Translations under genes and position numbers: made by a program
Part shown: one piece after another, positions 1 through 5,326 of the stretch
How the letters are laid out: each line of letters opens with the position of its first letter
Position numbering within the stretch: position 1 is the stretch's first letter
The notes under the pieces: model-generated
What the model saw: only the letters and a program-made list of their open reading frames with translations
Told to the model about the DNA's origin: nothing
The model's database searches: none
Assembly (NCBI GenBank): GCA_900554705.1
Contig: USIH01000131.1
Coordinates: 1-5,914, forward strand
Length of the DNA stretch: 5,914 bases
Source: an uncultured Eubacteriales bacterium
GTDB taxonomy: Bacteria; Bacillota; Clostridia; Oscillospirales; Oscillospiraceae
Direction of reading: 5' to 3'

Positions 1-393
1 GATCGTCATGCCCTTGGGCTTTTCGGGCAGCGCATGGACGGAGCTGATATACACGAGCTTGCCGACGCCATGCGCGGCGCACTCGCGCAAAATGGCGCGC
101 GTCCCGTCCACATTTACGCGGTAGAGCGAAGCGTCCGGGCGCGATGCCACCGTAACGATGCCCGCCGTATGGATGACGCAGGTGCTCTCATCCGTTCCGG
201 CAAAGAATTTTTCCAGCGCGGACGCGCTGCAGATATCGCCTTCCGTGCGCTCCACGCTCTCGGGCAAAACTCCGGCGAGCCGGTCGCCCGGCAGTACGAG
301 CGCCCGCACCGACGCACCGCGGGAGAGCAGCTCCGAAACGACCGTGCGGCCGAGAAAGCCCGTCGCACCGGTCACAAGATAGGTTTTATACAT
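1..393 (-). CDS. NAD-dependent epimerase/dehydratase family protein (extended SDR), N-terminal part, cut by window edge
   Basis: The reading frame is open from an ATG at 391-393 to the left edge, giving 131 residues with no stop, so the C-terminus is missing. The protein starts MYKTYLVTGATGFLGRTVV. TGATGFLG (residues 8-15) is the GxxGxxG dinucleotide-binding turn of a Rossmann fold. An acidic residue after the third strand (EGDICSASALEKFF, about 53-66), VIHTAG (about 75-80) and LVYISSVHAL near the end follow the order of extended SDR enzymes; the SS pair includes the likely catalytic Ser. The YxxxK motif should lie beyond the edge. A strong GGAGGT ribosome binding site (402-407) sits 8 nt upstream and fixes the start. 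Relatives include nucleoside-diphosphate-sugar epimerases and dihydroflavonol-4-reductase-like reductases; the substrate cannot be told from this part. Divergent from the TetR gene at 573, which probably controls it. Confidence 0.9.
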   Translation of the reverse strand, partial: MYKTYLVTGATGFLGRTVVSELLSRGASVRALVLPGDRLAGVLPESVERTEGDICSASALEKFFAGTDESTCVIHTAGIVTVASRPDASLYRVNVDGTRAILRECAAHGVGKLVYISSVHALPEKPKGMTI

Positions 394-442
394 AGGGATC
401 CACCTCCATGGGATAAATACGAAAGACAAATGTTGATTATCT

Positions 443-452
443 TTCACACTTA
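443..452 (-). promoter_or_regulatory. Putative regulator site, copy A (TAAGTGTGAA)
   Basis: On the minus strand this reads TAAGTGTGAA and overlaps the predicted start point of the SDR transcript. An identical 10-mer in opposite orientation lies at 540-549, just upstream of the TetR gene. One identical site near each divergent gene is the pattern expected for a local repressor that controls both. Neither copy is itself palindromic, which is unusual for a TetR dimer, so each may be a half-site or part of a less conserved operator. Confidence 0.45.
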
Positions 453-453
453 C

Positions 454-482
454 AGTATAATTGAGACGGGCGCACGGGGCAA
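454..482 (-). promoter_or_regulatory. Sigma-A type promoter of the SDR gene
   Basis: Read on the minus strand, TTGCCC (477-482) and TATACT (454-459) are separated by exactly 17 bp, matching four and five of six consensus positions. Transcription would start near 447, giving a leader of about 55 nt before the ATG at 393. The copy of the shared 10-bp motif at 443-452 lies one base downstream of the -10 box, where a bound repressor would block initiation. Predicted from sequence only. Confidence 0.6.
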
Positions 483-496
483 CCGTCAATGCCCCG
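475..496. promoter_or_regulatory. 7+7 bp palindrome over the -35 box, alternative operator
   Basis: CGGGGCA (475-481) and TGCCCCG (490-496) are perfect inverted repeats separated by 8 nt. The left arm covers nearly all of the predicted -35 box (477-482) of the SDR gene. The 22-bp span and dyad symmetry fit a TetR-family dimer site. GC-rich palindromes also occur by chance in this DNA, so confidence is limited. Confidence 0.35.
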
Positions 497-539
497 CCGC
501 GTGAAAGAAAACCGACACACATGGCGCGACTGTCGCTAA

Positions 540-549
540 TAAGTGTGAA
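540..549 (+). promoter_or_regulatory. Putative regulator site, copy B (TAAGTGTGAA)
   Basis: An exact second copy of the 10-mer at 443-452, now on the plus strand, 23 bp before the TetR start codon. No convincing -35/-10 pair was found for the TetR gene; weak -10-like options are TAATAA (537-542) and TATGAA (555-560), and this site would overlap or adjoin either. That would allow autorepression. Confidence 0.45.
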
Positions 550-572
550 TTTTTTATGAAGAGATGATATAA

Positions 573-1121
573 ATGAGGAAGACGGACGCGAGAATCCGCT
601 ATACGCAGAGCGTGCTCAAGCAGGTGCTTTTGTCGTTTCTGAAGGAAAAGCCAATCAACAGAATTACCGTCAAGGAGGTCTGCGAGCGAGCCGAGCTGAA
701 CCGCGCCACGTTTTACGCCCACTACAGCGACTGCTTTGCGCTGCTGGAGAGCATCGAGGAGGATCTGCTGGAAGCGTTTCAGCAATCGCTCAAGCTGGTG
801 GATTCCTTTGATGTGACCGCGCTGATCGAGGCCATCTATACGATGATCGAGCGGCAGCAGGAGGCCTGCCGCGTGCTGATCTTTCAAAACGTCTGCCCGA
901 ACGTGCTGCGCCGAATGATCAGCCTTGCCCGGGGCGAAAGTATCGCCTACTGGAAACAGCACCTGCATCGCGTAACGGAGGCGGAGCTGGAAATGCTCTA
1001 CACCCATCTGTCCAACGGGCTGATGCACGTGGTTGTGGAGGGCTACGAAAAATACAGCCGCGAGGAGGTCGTTCGCTTCGTCAACCGCATCGTTCAGTGC
1101 AGCCTGTCGCAGTTTCAATAA
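573..1121 (+). CDS. TetR/AcrR-family transcriptional regulator
   Basis: A 182-residue DNA-binding protein, usual length for the family. Helix-turn-helix at about residues 31-50: ITVKEVCERAELNRATFYAH, followed by the YSDCFALLESIEEDLL helix. The NRATFY/HY signature and the opening MRKTDARIRYTQSVLKQVLLSFL are typical of Firmicute TetR proteins with a TetR_C_7 (DhaS-like) ligand/dimer domain; here the helical C-terminal part is about 75-182. No enzyme or membrane segment is present. The start at 573 gives the full conserved N-terminus, though the ribosome site is weak (AGAG near 560-563), which suits a low-level regulator. It faces the SDR gene across 179 bp containing two copies of TAAGTGTGAA, so repression of the SDR gene and of itself is the likely job. 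The inducer is unknown. No intrinsic terminator follows on its own strand. Confidence 0.9.
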   Translation: MRKTDARIRYTQSVLKQVLLSFLKEKPINRITVKEVCERAELNRATFYAHYSDCFALLESIEEDLLEAFQQSLKLVDSFDVTALIEAIYTMIERQQEACRVLIFQNVCPNVLRRMISLARGESIAYWKQHLHRVTEAELEMLYTHLSNGLMHVVVEGYEKYSREEVVRFVNRIVQCSLSQFQ

Positions 1122-1223
1122 CGAAAGGACAGGCCGTTTTCTTCCTCCTGGCAGCGTTCGGTTTATGCGGGAGAAAGACCACAATCGGCGTGCTCGCATC
1201 GTCAAACAGGCGGAAAGCGCAGC
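1122..1223. other. Intergenic space between convergent genes
   Basis: About 100 bp after the TetR stop with no coding potential that I can support and no T-tailed hairpin on the plus strand. TetR transcripts may therefore run on toward the oppositely oriented operon. Confidence 0.5.
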
Positions 1224-1253
1224 AAAAAAAGCCTGCGAAAACCATCGCAGGCT
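1224..1253 (-). terminator. Intrinsic terminator of the minus-strand operon
   Basis: On the minus strand a 9-bp stem (AGCCTGCGA / TCGCAGGCT, 1230-1238 with 1245-1253) closes a 6-nt loop and runs directly into seven T residues (1224-1230). It lies 42 nt past the stop codon of the SPFH gene. The plus strand has no T-run after the stem, so it should work in one direction only. Confidence 0.9.
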
Positions 1254-1295
1254 CAGAAGCATACGGGCGGGAACGTCCGGAACATTTACGGCGTA

Positions 1296-2546
1296 TTATA
1301 CGCGGTCGCTCTCGTCGAACGGATCGCCGCATTCCGGGCAGAATTTCGGCGGATGCGCCGGATCGGCTGGCTGCCAGCCGCACTTGTCGCAGCGGTAGAC
1401 CGGCGCGCCTGCCGGGCGCTTCGCGCCGCATTCGGGGCAGAACTTGCCGGTGGCCGTCGCGCCGCAGGCGCACTTCCAGGCGTTCGCGCCCGGCTGAACC
1501 GGCGCGCTCTGCTGCGGAGCTTGCGCCTGCTGCTGCGCGCCCATCTGGAACAGCTGCGCGGCGTTGATCCCACCGCCCTGCTGGGCCATATTCATGCCCA
1601 TGAAGCCGGTGAACGCGCCGCCCTGATTTTTCGCGGCGTCCTGCATGGCCTGCGCCTGCGCGCCCACCAGATGCGCCGCCGCCATGTTCGCGTTGCGGAA
1701 AACGGCGTTCTTTTGCAGCTCCTTGATCATCGCCTCGTCCTCTTCAGAGGCTTTGACGGAGTTTATGCCAAAGGACACGATCTCCACGCCGCGCAGATCC
1801 GCCCACTTTTCGGAGAGCACGTCGTTGAGCGCGGCGGCGATCTCCGTGGTGTGCCCCGGCAGCGCGCTGTAGCGGACGCCCATCTCGGAAATCTTTGCGA
1901 ACGCGGGCTGAAGCGCGGTCAGCAGTTCGCTCTTGAGCTGGCTGTCAATCTGCTCGCGCGTGTAGTCGCCCTCCACATTGCCGCAGACGTTCGTGTAAAA
2001 CAGCATCGGGTTGGTCACGCGATAGCTGTATTCGCCGAAACAGCGAATGGAAATATCCACGTCCAGACCGATATTGCCGTCCACCACGCGGAAGGGAACC
2101 GGGCTGGGCGTTCCGTATTTGTTGCCCAGGATCTCCTTGGTGTTGAAGAAATAGACCCGCTGATCCCTGCCGGCCTGACCGCCGAAGGAAAGGCGGTCGA
2201 AGGTGGTTTTCAAAACGGCTTTCATCTTCTCGCCGTTGAACGGCCCGTAGAAGATGCTGGGTTCGCCGCCCTGTTCAAAGACATACTCGCCCGGCTCGGC
2301 GCAAAAGTCCACGATTTTTCCCTGATCCACGATCATCATGCACTGGCCGTCGGCCACGGCGACGACGCTGCCGTCCGAAATGACGTTGTCGTCCTCACGC
2401 CGGCTGCCGCCGAAGCGGGCCTTTACCTTTTTCTCCGCTTTCGTCGCCAGCACGTTGTCCGGCAGGGAATCCACATAAAAATACTCTTTCCACTGGCTGG
2501 CCAGCGTGCCGCCCGCCGCGTTCAATGCAGCCGCAATCAATCCCAT
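1296..2546 (-). CDS. YdjI-like SPFH-domain protein with two C-terminal zinc ribbons ('virion core protein' family)
   Basis: A 416-residue cytoplasmic, membrane-associated scaffold protein. Residues about 20-270 form an SPFH (stomatin/prohibitin/flotillin) domain of the YdjI type: it opens with WKEYFYVDSLPDNVLATKA and includes the PGEYVFEQGGEPSIFYGPF and VDGNIGLDVDISIRCFGEYSYRV segments. Residues 285-356 are an Ala/Gln/Met/Gly-rich linker. Two zinc ribbons follow: C359-x-C361 with C370-x2-C373, and C386-x2-C389 with C403-x2-C406. No transmembrane segment is seen, so membrane contact probably depends on partners. In B. subtilis, YdjI acts with YdjG and YdjH and links PspA to the membrane; a similar role here is inference from family and gene order. 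GGAGGA (2553-2558) lies 6 nt before the ATG, and the upstream YdjG-like gene ends 14 bp away. It is the last gene of the operon. Confidence 0.9.
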   Translation of the reverse strand: MGLIAAALNAAGGTLASQWKEYFYVDSLPDNVLATKAEKKVKARFGGSRREDDNVISDGSVVAVADGQCMMIVDQGKIVDFCAEPGEYVFEQGGEPSIFYGPFNGEKMKAVLKTTFDRLSFGGQAGRDQRVYFFNTKEILGNKYGTPSPVPFRVVDGNIGLDVDISIRCFGEYSYRVTNPMLFYTNVCGNVEGDYTREQIDSQLKSELLTALQPAFAKISEMGVRYSALPGHTTEIAAALNDVLSEKWADLRGVEIVSFGINSVKASEEDEAMIKELQKNAVFRNANMAAAHLVGAQAQAMQDAAKNQGGAFTGFMGMNMAQQGGGINAAQLFQMGAQQQAQAPQQSAPVQPGANAWKCACGATATGKFCPECGAKRPAGAPVYRCDKCGWQPADPAHPPKFCPECGDPFDESDRV

Positions 2547-2560
2547 AGCGATTCCTCCTG

Positions 2561-3841
2561 TTATTTCTTCTGCGTGTTGTTTTCAATCTTCCGCTTTGTC
2601 GTGCTTTCATAGAGGAAATGGTCGGCGTTCACGTCCAGGCGGAAGGAGCCTTCCCGGATATAGCCGCCCGCCGCGCTCTGCTGCGCCGCCTGCTTCAGCT
2701 GCCCCTTCAGCGCGCCGACGACCGCCAGCGCGATGATGGCCGCAACCACCGCGCAGATCAGCAGCGAACCGCTGCCCAGCGCTTCCATCAGCGAAAGAAT
2801 CAGCGCGGCGACGCCAAGGGTTCCGGCGAACACGCCGCCGCCCCACAGCAGGGATTTCTTCTTGTCGGCGGGCACGTCGCACGTCAGCTTGCCGGTCTGG
2901 CCGTTGACGGCGAAGGTATAGGTTTTGCCTTCCTTTACGGTCGTCATCAGCCACACGGGCAGCAGCGCGGGCGTCGCGCTGCCGCGCTCCGTAACGATGC
3001 GCCTGTTGCGCTCGTTGACCGTGTCATAGTCCCTCACGGTGTCGAGCATGGTCTGTTCGACGCTGCGCTCCACGCGCTCCACGGCGCGCTTTTCGCACGC
3101 GTCGCAGTCCGCGTCCGCGTGATCCGCCATGGCTCCGGCCAGAACGGCGCTCTGGAAGGGAATCGCGGCGCTCAAATCGTAGGGCTCAAGCGATTCGGTG
3201 AGCTTGTCGTCCATCTTGACGCTGCCGTCCACCGGAATGTTTTCAAAGCGCATGCCGCCTTTGCGGCGCACAAGATAGTGCTTCGTGCGGGTGATTTCCC
3301 ACTCGCCCTTTTGCTCCGTGCACACCTTTTCCGCGTCGTACACCATGTCGGCACACGCGTCGCAGCTGAAAAGCCAGTAGGGAACGTACAGCCGGCGCAT
3401 CTCCGAAATGCGGTTGCGACTGTTCAGAAAGACGTTGGGCAGCAGCTTTTTCCCCTTGAAGTAGTCCTCGAACTGCTTCTGCGCCTGCTCCTTCGTCACG
3501 ACGAAGGGAATCACCTTTTCGGGCTTCACGCCGCCCTCGATGCGGTCGGGCAGGATCGTGGGGCTGCCGCAGTAGGGGCATTCGGCGGCGGTGGTGGTAT
3601 CCTCCGTCATCAGCTCCGCGCCGCAGTTTTTGCAGAGATAGGCCTGCACGCCCTCCTCCGCCCGAAAGCCCTCCTTTGGGCGCTCGAAGGAAATCTGCTC
3701 GCCGCTCTCGGACGCGTTCAGCATTTCCAGCGCTTCCGGCTCGTAGCTGTTTCCGCAGGCGGCGCATTCCAGCCTGCCGCTTTCGCCGCTGAACTTGAGC
3801 GGGCCGCCGCAGCATGGGCAATTATAGCTGGCAGTACTCAT
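2561..3841 (-). CDS. YdjG-like membrane protein with N-terminal double zinc ribbon (TFIIB-type)
   Basis: 426 residues. Two zinc ribbons lead: C8-x2-C11 with C26-x2-C29, and C70-x2-C73 with C88-x2-C91. A mixed domain of about 105-320 follows, containing RRLYVPYWLFSCDAC and ending in the VWLMTTVKEGKTYTFAVNGQTGKL segment typical of the YdjG family. Extra Cys pairs occur at C160/C163 and C246/C249. Two hydrophobic helices, about 329-350 and 357-377, anchor it, leaving a roughly 50-residue tail that is probably cytoplasmic. Older annotations call such proteins 'replication restart/primosomal' or 'TFIIB zinc ribbon' proteins, but the membrane anchors argue against a replication role. In B. subtilis YdjG is the membrane partner of YdjI. 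An AAGGAC site (3847-3852) supports the ATG; the previous gene ends 24 bp upstream and the SPFH gene starts 14 bp downstream, so co-transcription is very likely. Confidence 0.88.
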   Translation of the reverse strand: MSTASYNCPCCGGPLKFSGESGRLECAACGNSYEPEALEMLNASESGEQISFERPKEGFRAEEGVQAYLCKNCGAELMTEDTTTAAECPYCGSPTILPDRIEGGVKPEKVIPFVVTKEQAQKQFEDYFKGKKLLPNVFLNSRNRISEMRRLYVPYWLFSCDACADMVYDAEKVCTEQKGEWEITRTKHYLVRRKGGMRFENIPVDGSVKMDDKLTESLEPYDLSAAIPFQSAVLAGAMADHADADCDACEKRAVERVERSVEQTMLDTVRDYDTVNERNRRIVTERGSATPALLPVWLMTTVKEGKTYTFAVNGQTGKLTCDVPADKKKSLLWGGGVFAGTLGVAALILSLMEALGSGSLLICAVVAAIIALAVVGALKGQLKQAAQQSAAGGYIREGSFRLDVNADHFLYESTTKRKIENNTQKK

Positions 3842-3865
3842 GGTTCGTCCTTCTTTCGTTCAAAA

Positions 3866-4603
3866 TTATTCCGTCCGGGCCGCATATACTCTCTCGCACA
3901 GCTCGACGCACTGATTGCGCAGCAGCGCCTCGATGTGATCGTCCACATTCTCGACTCCCTGCTGCTCCAGCACGATCCGCTGCTGCTCCAGCCAGAGCGT
4001 GAAGAACGCCTGAGAGGAGGCCACGGCGGCGCGATCCTTCTCCATAGAGAGGTCGATCCACTCCTTGTAGAGATCGTTGAGCTCGTACGTCCACTTTTCC
4101 AGCCCCGGCAGCGACTGATTTGCGGCCAGCTGGGCGTGGAAGCTGCACATCTCGACGTGCTCGTCGCCCGCATCCGTCGTGTAGCGATGGCAGTAGGCCG
4201 GGTAATCGCCGTAGCTGTCGCCGTAGTCGTCGCCGTAGTCGTCATCGCCATACGAATTGTACTCTGACACGAAGGCCGCGGTCTGGGGCTCCATTTCGTC
4301 GTCGGGCACGGCGTAGCCGTTTTCCTCCATAATCTGGAGCCAGCAGGCATAGAGCGAATCGATGGTTCTGTCATCGACTACGCCGGTCTGCTCGAGCAGC
4401 GCGTATTCCTGAAACCACTTCACGGCCTTTTCGGTGTTGCCGCCGAATACGCCGTCCGGCTCTTCAAAGATGAATCCGGTATCCCAGAGCATCTGCTGAA
4501 GCTCGCGCACTTCCTCGCCGCGGTCGCCCCGTCTGAGATCGGCCAGGGCGGAGGCGGGAAACAGAAACATGAGAACCAGCAGGATGCCGATGATTCTTTT
4601 CAT
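3866..4603 (-). CDS. Exported protein with peptidoglycan-binding domain and Cys-containing helical domain
   Basis: 245 residues. A Sec signal peptide (MKRIIGILLVLMFLFPASALA) is probably cut after residue 21; there is no lipobox Cys. Residues 22-84 form a PGBD1-type peptidoglycan-binding domain (LRRGDRGEEVRELQQML, DGVFGGNTEKAVKWFQ, GVVDDRTIDSLY). A Tyr/Gly/Asp-rich linker (117-135) carries repeated YGDD/YGDS/YGDY units. The rest (136-245) is helical with C138, C153, C232 and C236, likely disulfides outside the cell. The stretch ELNDLYKEWIDLSMEKDRAAVASSQAFF loosely resembles DUF1311/LprI (lysozyme-inhibitor-like) domains; I hold that only weakly. No hydrolase motif is seen. It probably binds the wall and acts as the outer part of the operon's membrane system. 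AAAGGAAG (4611-4618) fixes the start; upstream lies the inverted-repeat element, downstream the YdjG-like gene 24 bp away. Confidence 0.85.
   Translation of the reverse strand: MKRIIGILLVLMFLFPASALADLRRGDRGEEVRELQQMLWDTGFIFEEPDGVFGGNTEKAVKWFQEYALLEQTGVVDDRTIDSLYACWLQIMEENGYAVPDDEMEPQTAAFVSEYNSYGDDDYGDDYGDSYGDYPAYCHRYTTDAGDEHVEMCSFHAQLAANQSLPGLEKWTYELNDLYKEWIDLSMEKDRAAVASSQAFFTLWLEQQRIVLEQQGVENVDDHIEALLRNQCVELCERVYAARTE
4202..4252 (-). repeat. In-frame 12-nt tandem units coding the YGD-rich linker
   Basis: Residues 118-134 of the peptidoglycan-binding protein are built from units beginning TACGGCGAC (YGD) plus a variable codon (GAC, AGC, TAC); the first unit is longer, YGDDD. The near-identical 12-nt copies are at 4226-4237 and 4214-4225, with degenerate copies on either side. 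Because units are multiples of three, copy number could change without breaking the frame. Confidence 0.7.
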
Positions 4604-4628
4604 GGCTGCACTTCCTTTCGTCAGGTCG

Positions 4629-4649
4629 TTGAGGCAGCGCCGCGCAAAT
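4629..4649 (+). repeat. Left terminal inverted repeat of the MITE-like element
   Basis: Begins TTGAGGCAGCGCCGC and matches the reverse complement of 4775-4795 at 18 of 21 positions. It also opens a local hairpin, GGCAGC (4633-4638) with GCTGCC (4653-4658), which lies 30-55 nt before the start codon at 4603 in the minus-strand message. Confidence 0.6.
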
Positions 4650-4774
4650 GCGGCTGCCGGGCGGCGAATGCTTTTCCGTCGGATGCAGACGCAGATTTCG
4701 AAGGCTTCCTGGAGGGAAATCGAGAAATCTGTATGCCGCAGGCGGCGGAAAAGACAACGCCAGACGCGCCGCCG

Positions 4775-4795
4775 AATTGGGCGGCGCTGCCTTAA
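4775..4795 (-). repeat. Right terminal inverted repeat of the MITE-like element
   Basis: Read on the minus strand it begins TTAAGGCAGCGCCGC. It opens its own perfect 8-bp hairpin, GCGCCGCC (4766-4773) with GGCGGCGC (4780-4787), loop of 6. The hairpin has no T-run on either strand, so it is not a standard terminator, though it might stall transcription or stabilise the upstream message. Confidence 0.6.
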
Positions 4796-4810
4796 TGGTC
4801 GAGTTTTCCG

Positions 4811-5326
4811 TCATTGCCCGCGCGGCTGGTCGCAGTATCTGCAACGCATGGGGGCGCCCCTTCGGGCGAGGTTTTTCGCGCCGCAGCCCGGGCAGACCCA
4901 CTGCACGAGAGCGCCCTCGGGCATATACAGTCCTACCGTGCGATTTTCCGAGTCGATCCTCAGATTCTGCAGGTATCCTTTGCCGATGAGCGATTGGATC
5001 TGCTCAAGGGCCTTGCCGGAGGAGAGGACGGTTCCAAGCCGGTCAAAGGTCAGGCTCTCCTCCGTCAGCGGGAGCAGCGCCCCCGCAATGCGGTGCGCGC
5101 AGATTCTGCGGTACGCATTTTGAAGAATGCGAGAAACCGGTATCATGAGCGCGGCGAATATCAGAATGCCCATCACGCCGGCCAGCGTTTTCCCCTGCGA
5201 AAACATCTTGACCGTCGAGGATGCGGTCGCTGCCGCAAAGATGGCGCAGACCAGCGCAACGGGGGGATCCGTTTTTTTCCTGGCGGCGGCCTTTGCGGTC
5301 AGATACGGATTGGCTGTGCTTGTCAT
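4811..5326 (-). CDS. Two-helix membrane protein with C-terminal zinc ribbon, function unknown
   Basis: 171 residues that I do not recognise as a named family. A basic N-terminus (KAAARKK) precedes two hydrophobic segments, about 21-41 and 47-68, joined by a short loop. The following RRICAHR suggests both ends are cytoplasmic. Residues 84-135 (LLPLTEESLTFDRLGTVL, ALEQIQSLIGKGYLQNLRID, RTVGLYM) look like a winged-helix or PCI-like fold ending in a beta-wing. A zinc ribbon closes the protein: C145-x2-C148 with C162-x2-C165. The ATG overlaps the TGA of the preceding gene as ATGA (5323-5326) and has no good ribosome site, so translation is probably coupled. It may fill the place YdjH holds beside YdjG and YdjI in Bacillus, but that rests only on context and on being a zinc-ribbon membrane protein. 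Confidence 0.82.
   Translation of the reverse strand: MTSTANPYLTAKAAARKKTDPPVALVCAIFAAATASSTVKMFSQGKTLAGVMGILIFAALMIPVSRILQNAYRRICAHRIAGALLPLTEESLTFDRLGTVLSSGKALEQIQSLIGKGYLQNLRIDSENRTVGLYMPEGALVQWVCPGCGAKNLARRGAPMRCRYCDQPRGQ

Larger units (their letters stand above)
4629..4796. mobile_element. MITE-like inverted-repeat element between operon genes
   Basis: Ends at 4629-4643 and 4781-4795 are inverted repeats matching at 14 of 15 positions (12 consecutive: AGGCAGCGCCGC). The match continues inward in patches: 18 of 21 at the ends, then CTTTTCCG (4671-4678) with CGGAAAAG (4746-4753) at the same register, and CAGATTTC (4692-4699) with GAAATCTG (4724-4731) after a one-base shift. By eye about 39 of the outer 60 positions pair, so the whole unit is one long imperfect palindrome with a loop near 4700-4723. 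It is flanked by GGTCG at 4624-4628 and 4797-4801, a possible 5-bp target duplication, although the right end has one extra unpaired T (4796). It has no open frame of note. Alternatives are a conserved RNA structure of the operon or a REP-like repeat. Confidence 0.6.

Noticed and set aside
486..1262. 258-codon minus-strand open frame
   Set aside because: Antisense to the TetR gene, which has a textbook helix-turn-helix. This frame would also cover the operon terminator and the divergent regulatory region.
1353..2612. 419-codon plus-strand open frame
   Set aside because: Antisense to the SPFH gene, compositionally biased and without a motif; the minus strand has the SPFH and zinc-ribbon signatures and a terminator.
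2561..3841. Replication or primosomal protein call for the double-zinc-ribbon gene
   Set aside because: The two C-terminal membrane helices and the adjacent SPFH gene fit the YdjG membrane-protein family; the replication label comes only from the zinc ribbon.
2618..4267. 549-codon plus-strand open frame
   Set aside because: It is antisense to the YdjG-like gene and the start of the next one, both of which have family motifs, ribosome sites and operon spacing. Its own product is His/Arg/Ala-rich with no recognisable domain, as expected from antisense GC-rich coding DNA.
3866..4603. Lipoprotein call for the peptidoglycan-binding protein
   Set aside because: The signal peptide ends in ASALA-D with no Cys at the cleavage site, so lipid attachment is not supported.
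4766..4787. Perfect 8-bp GC-rich hairpin as an intrinsic terminator for the zinc-ribbon membrane gene
   Set aside because: There is no T-run after the stem on either strand, and the hairpin is part of the larger inverted-repeat element.
4464..4901. 145-codon minus-strand frame across the inverted-repeat gap
   Set aside because: It runs out of frame through the start of the peptidoglycan-binding gene and the end of the zinc-ribbon gene, and its product shows no domain; the gap is better explained as a non-coding element.
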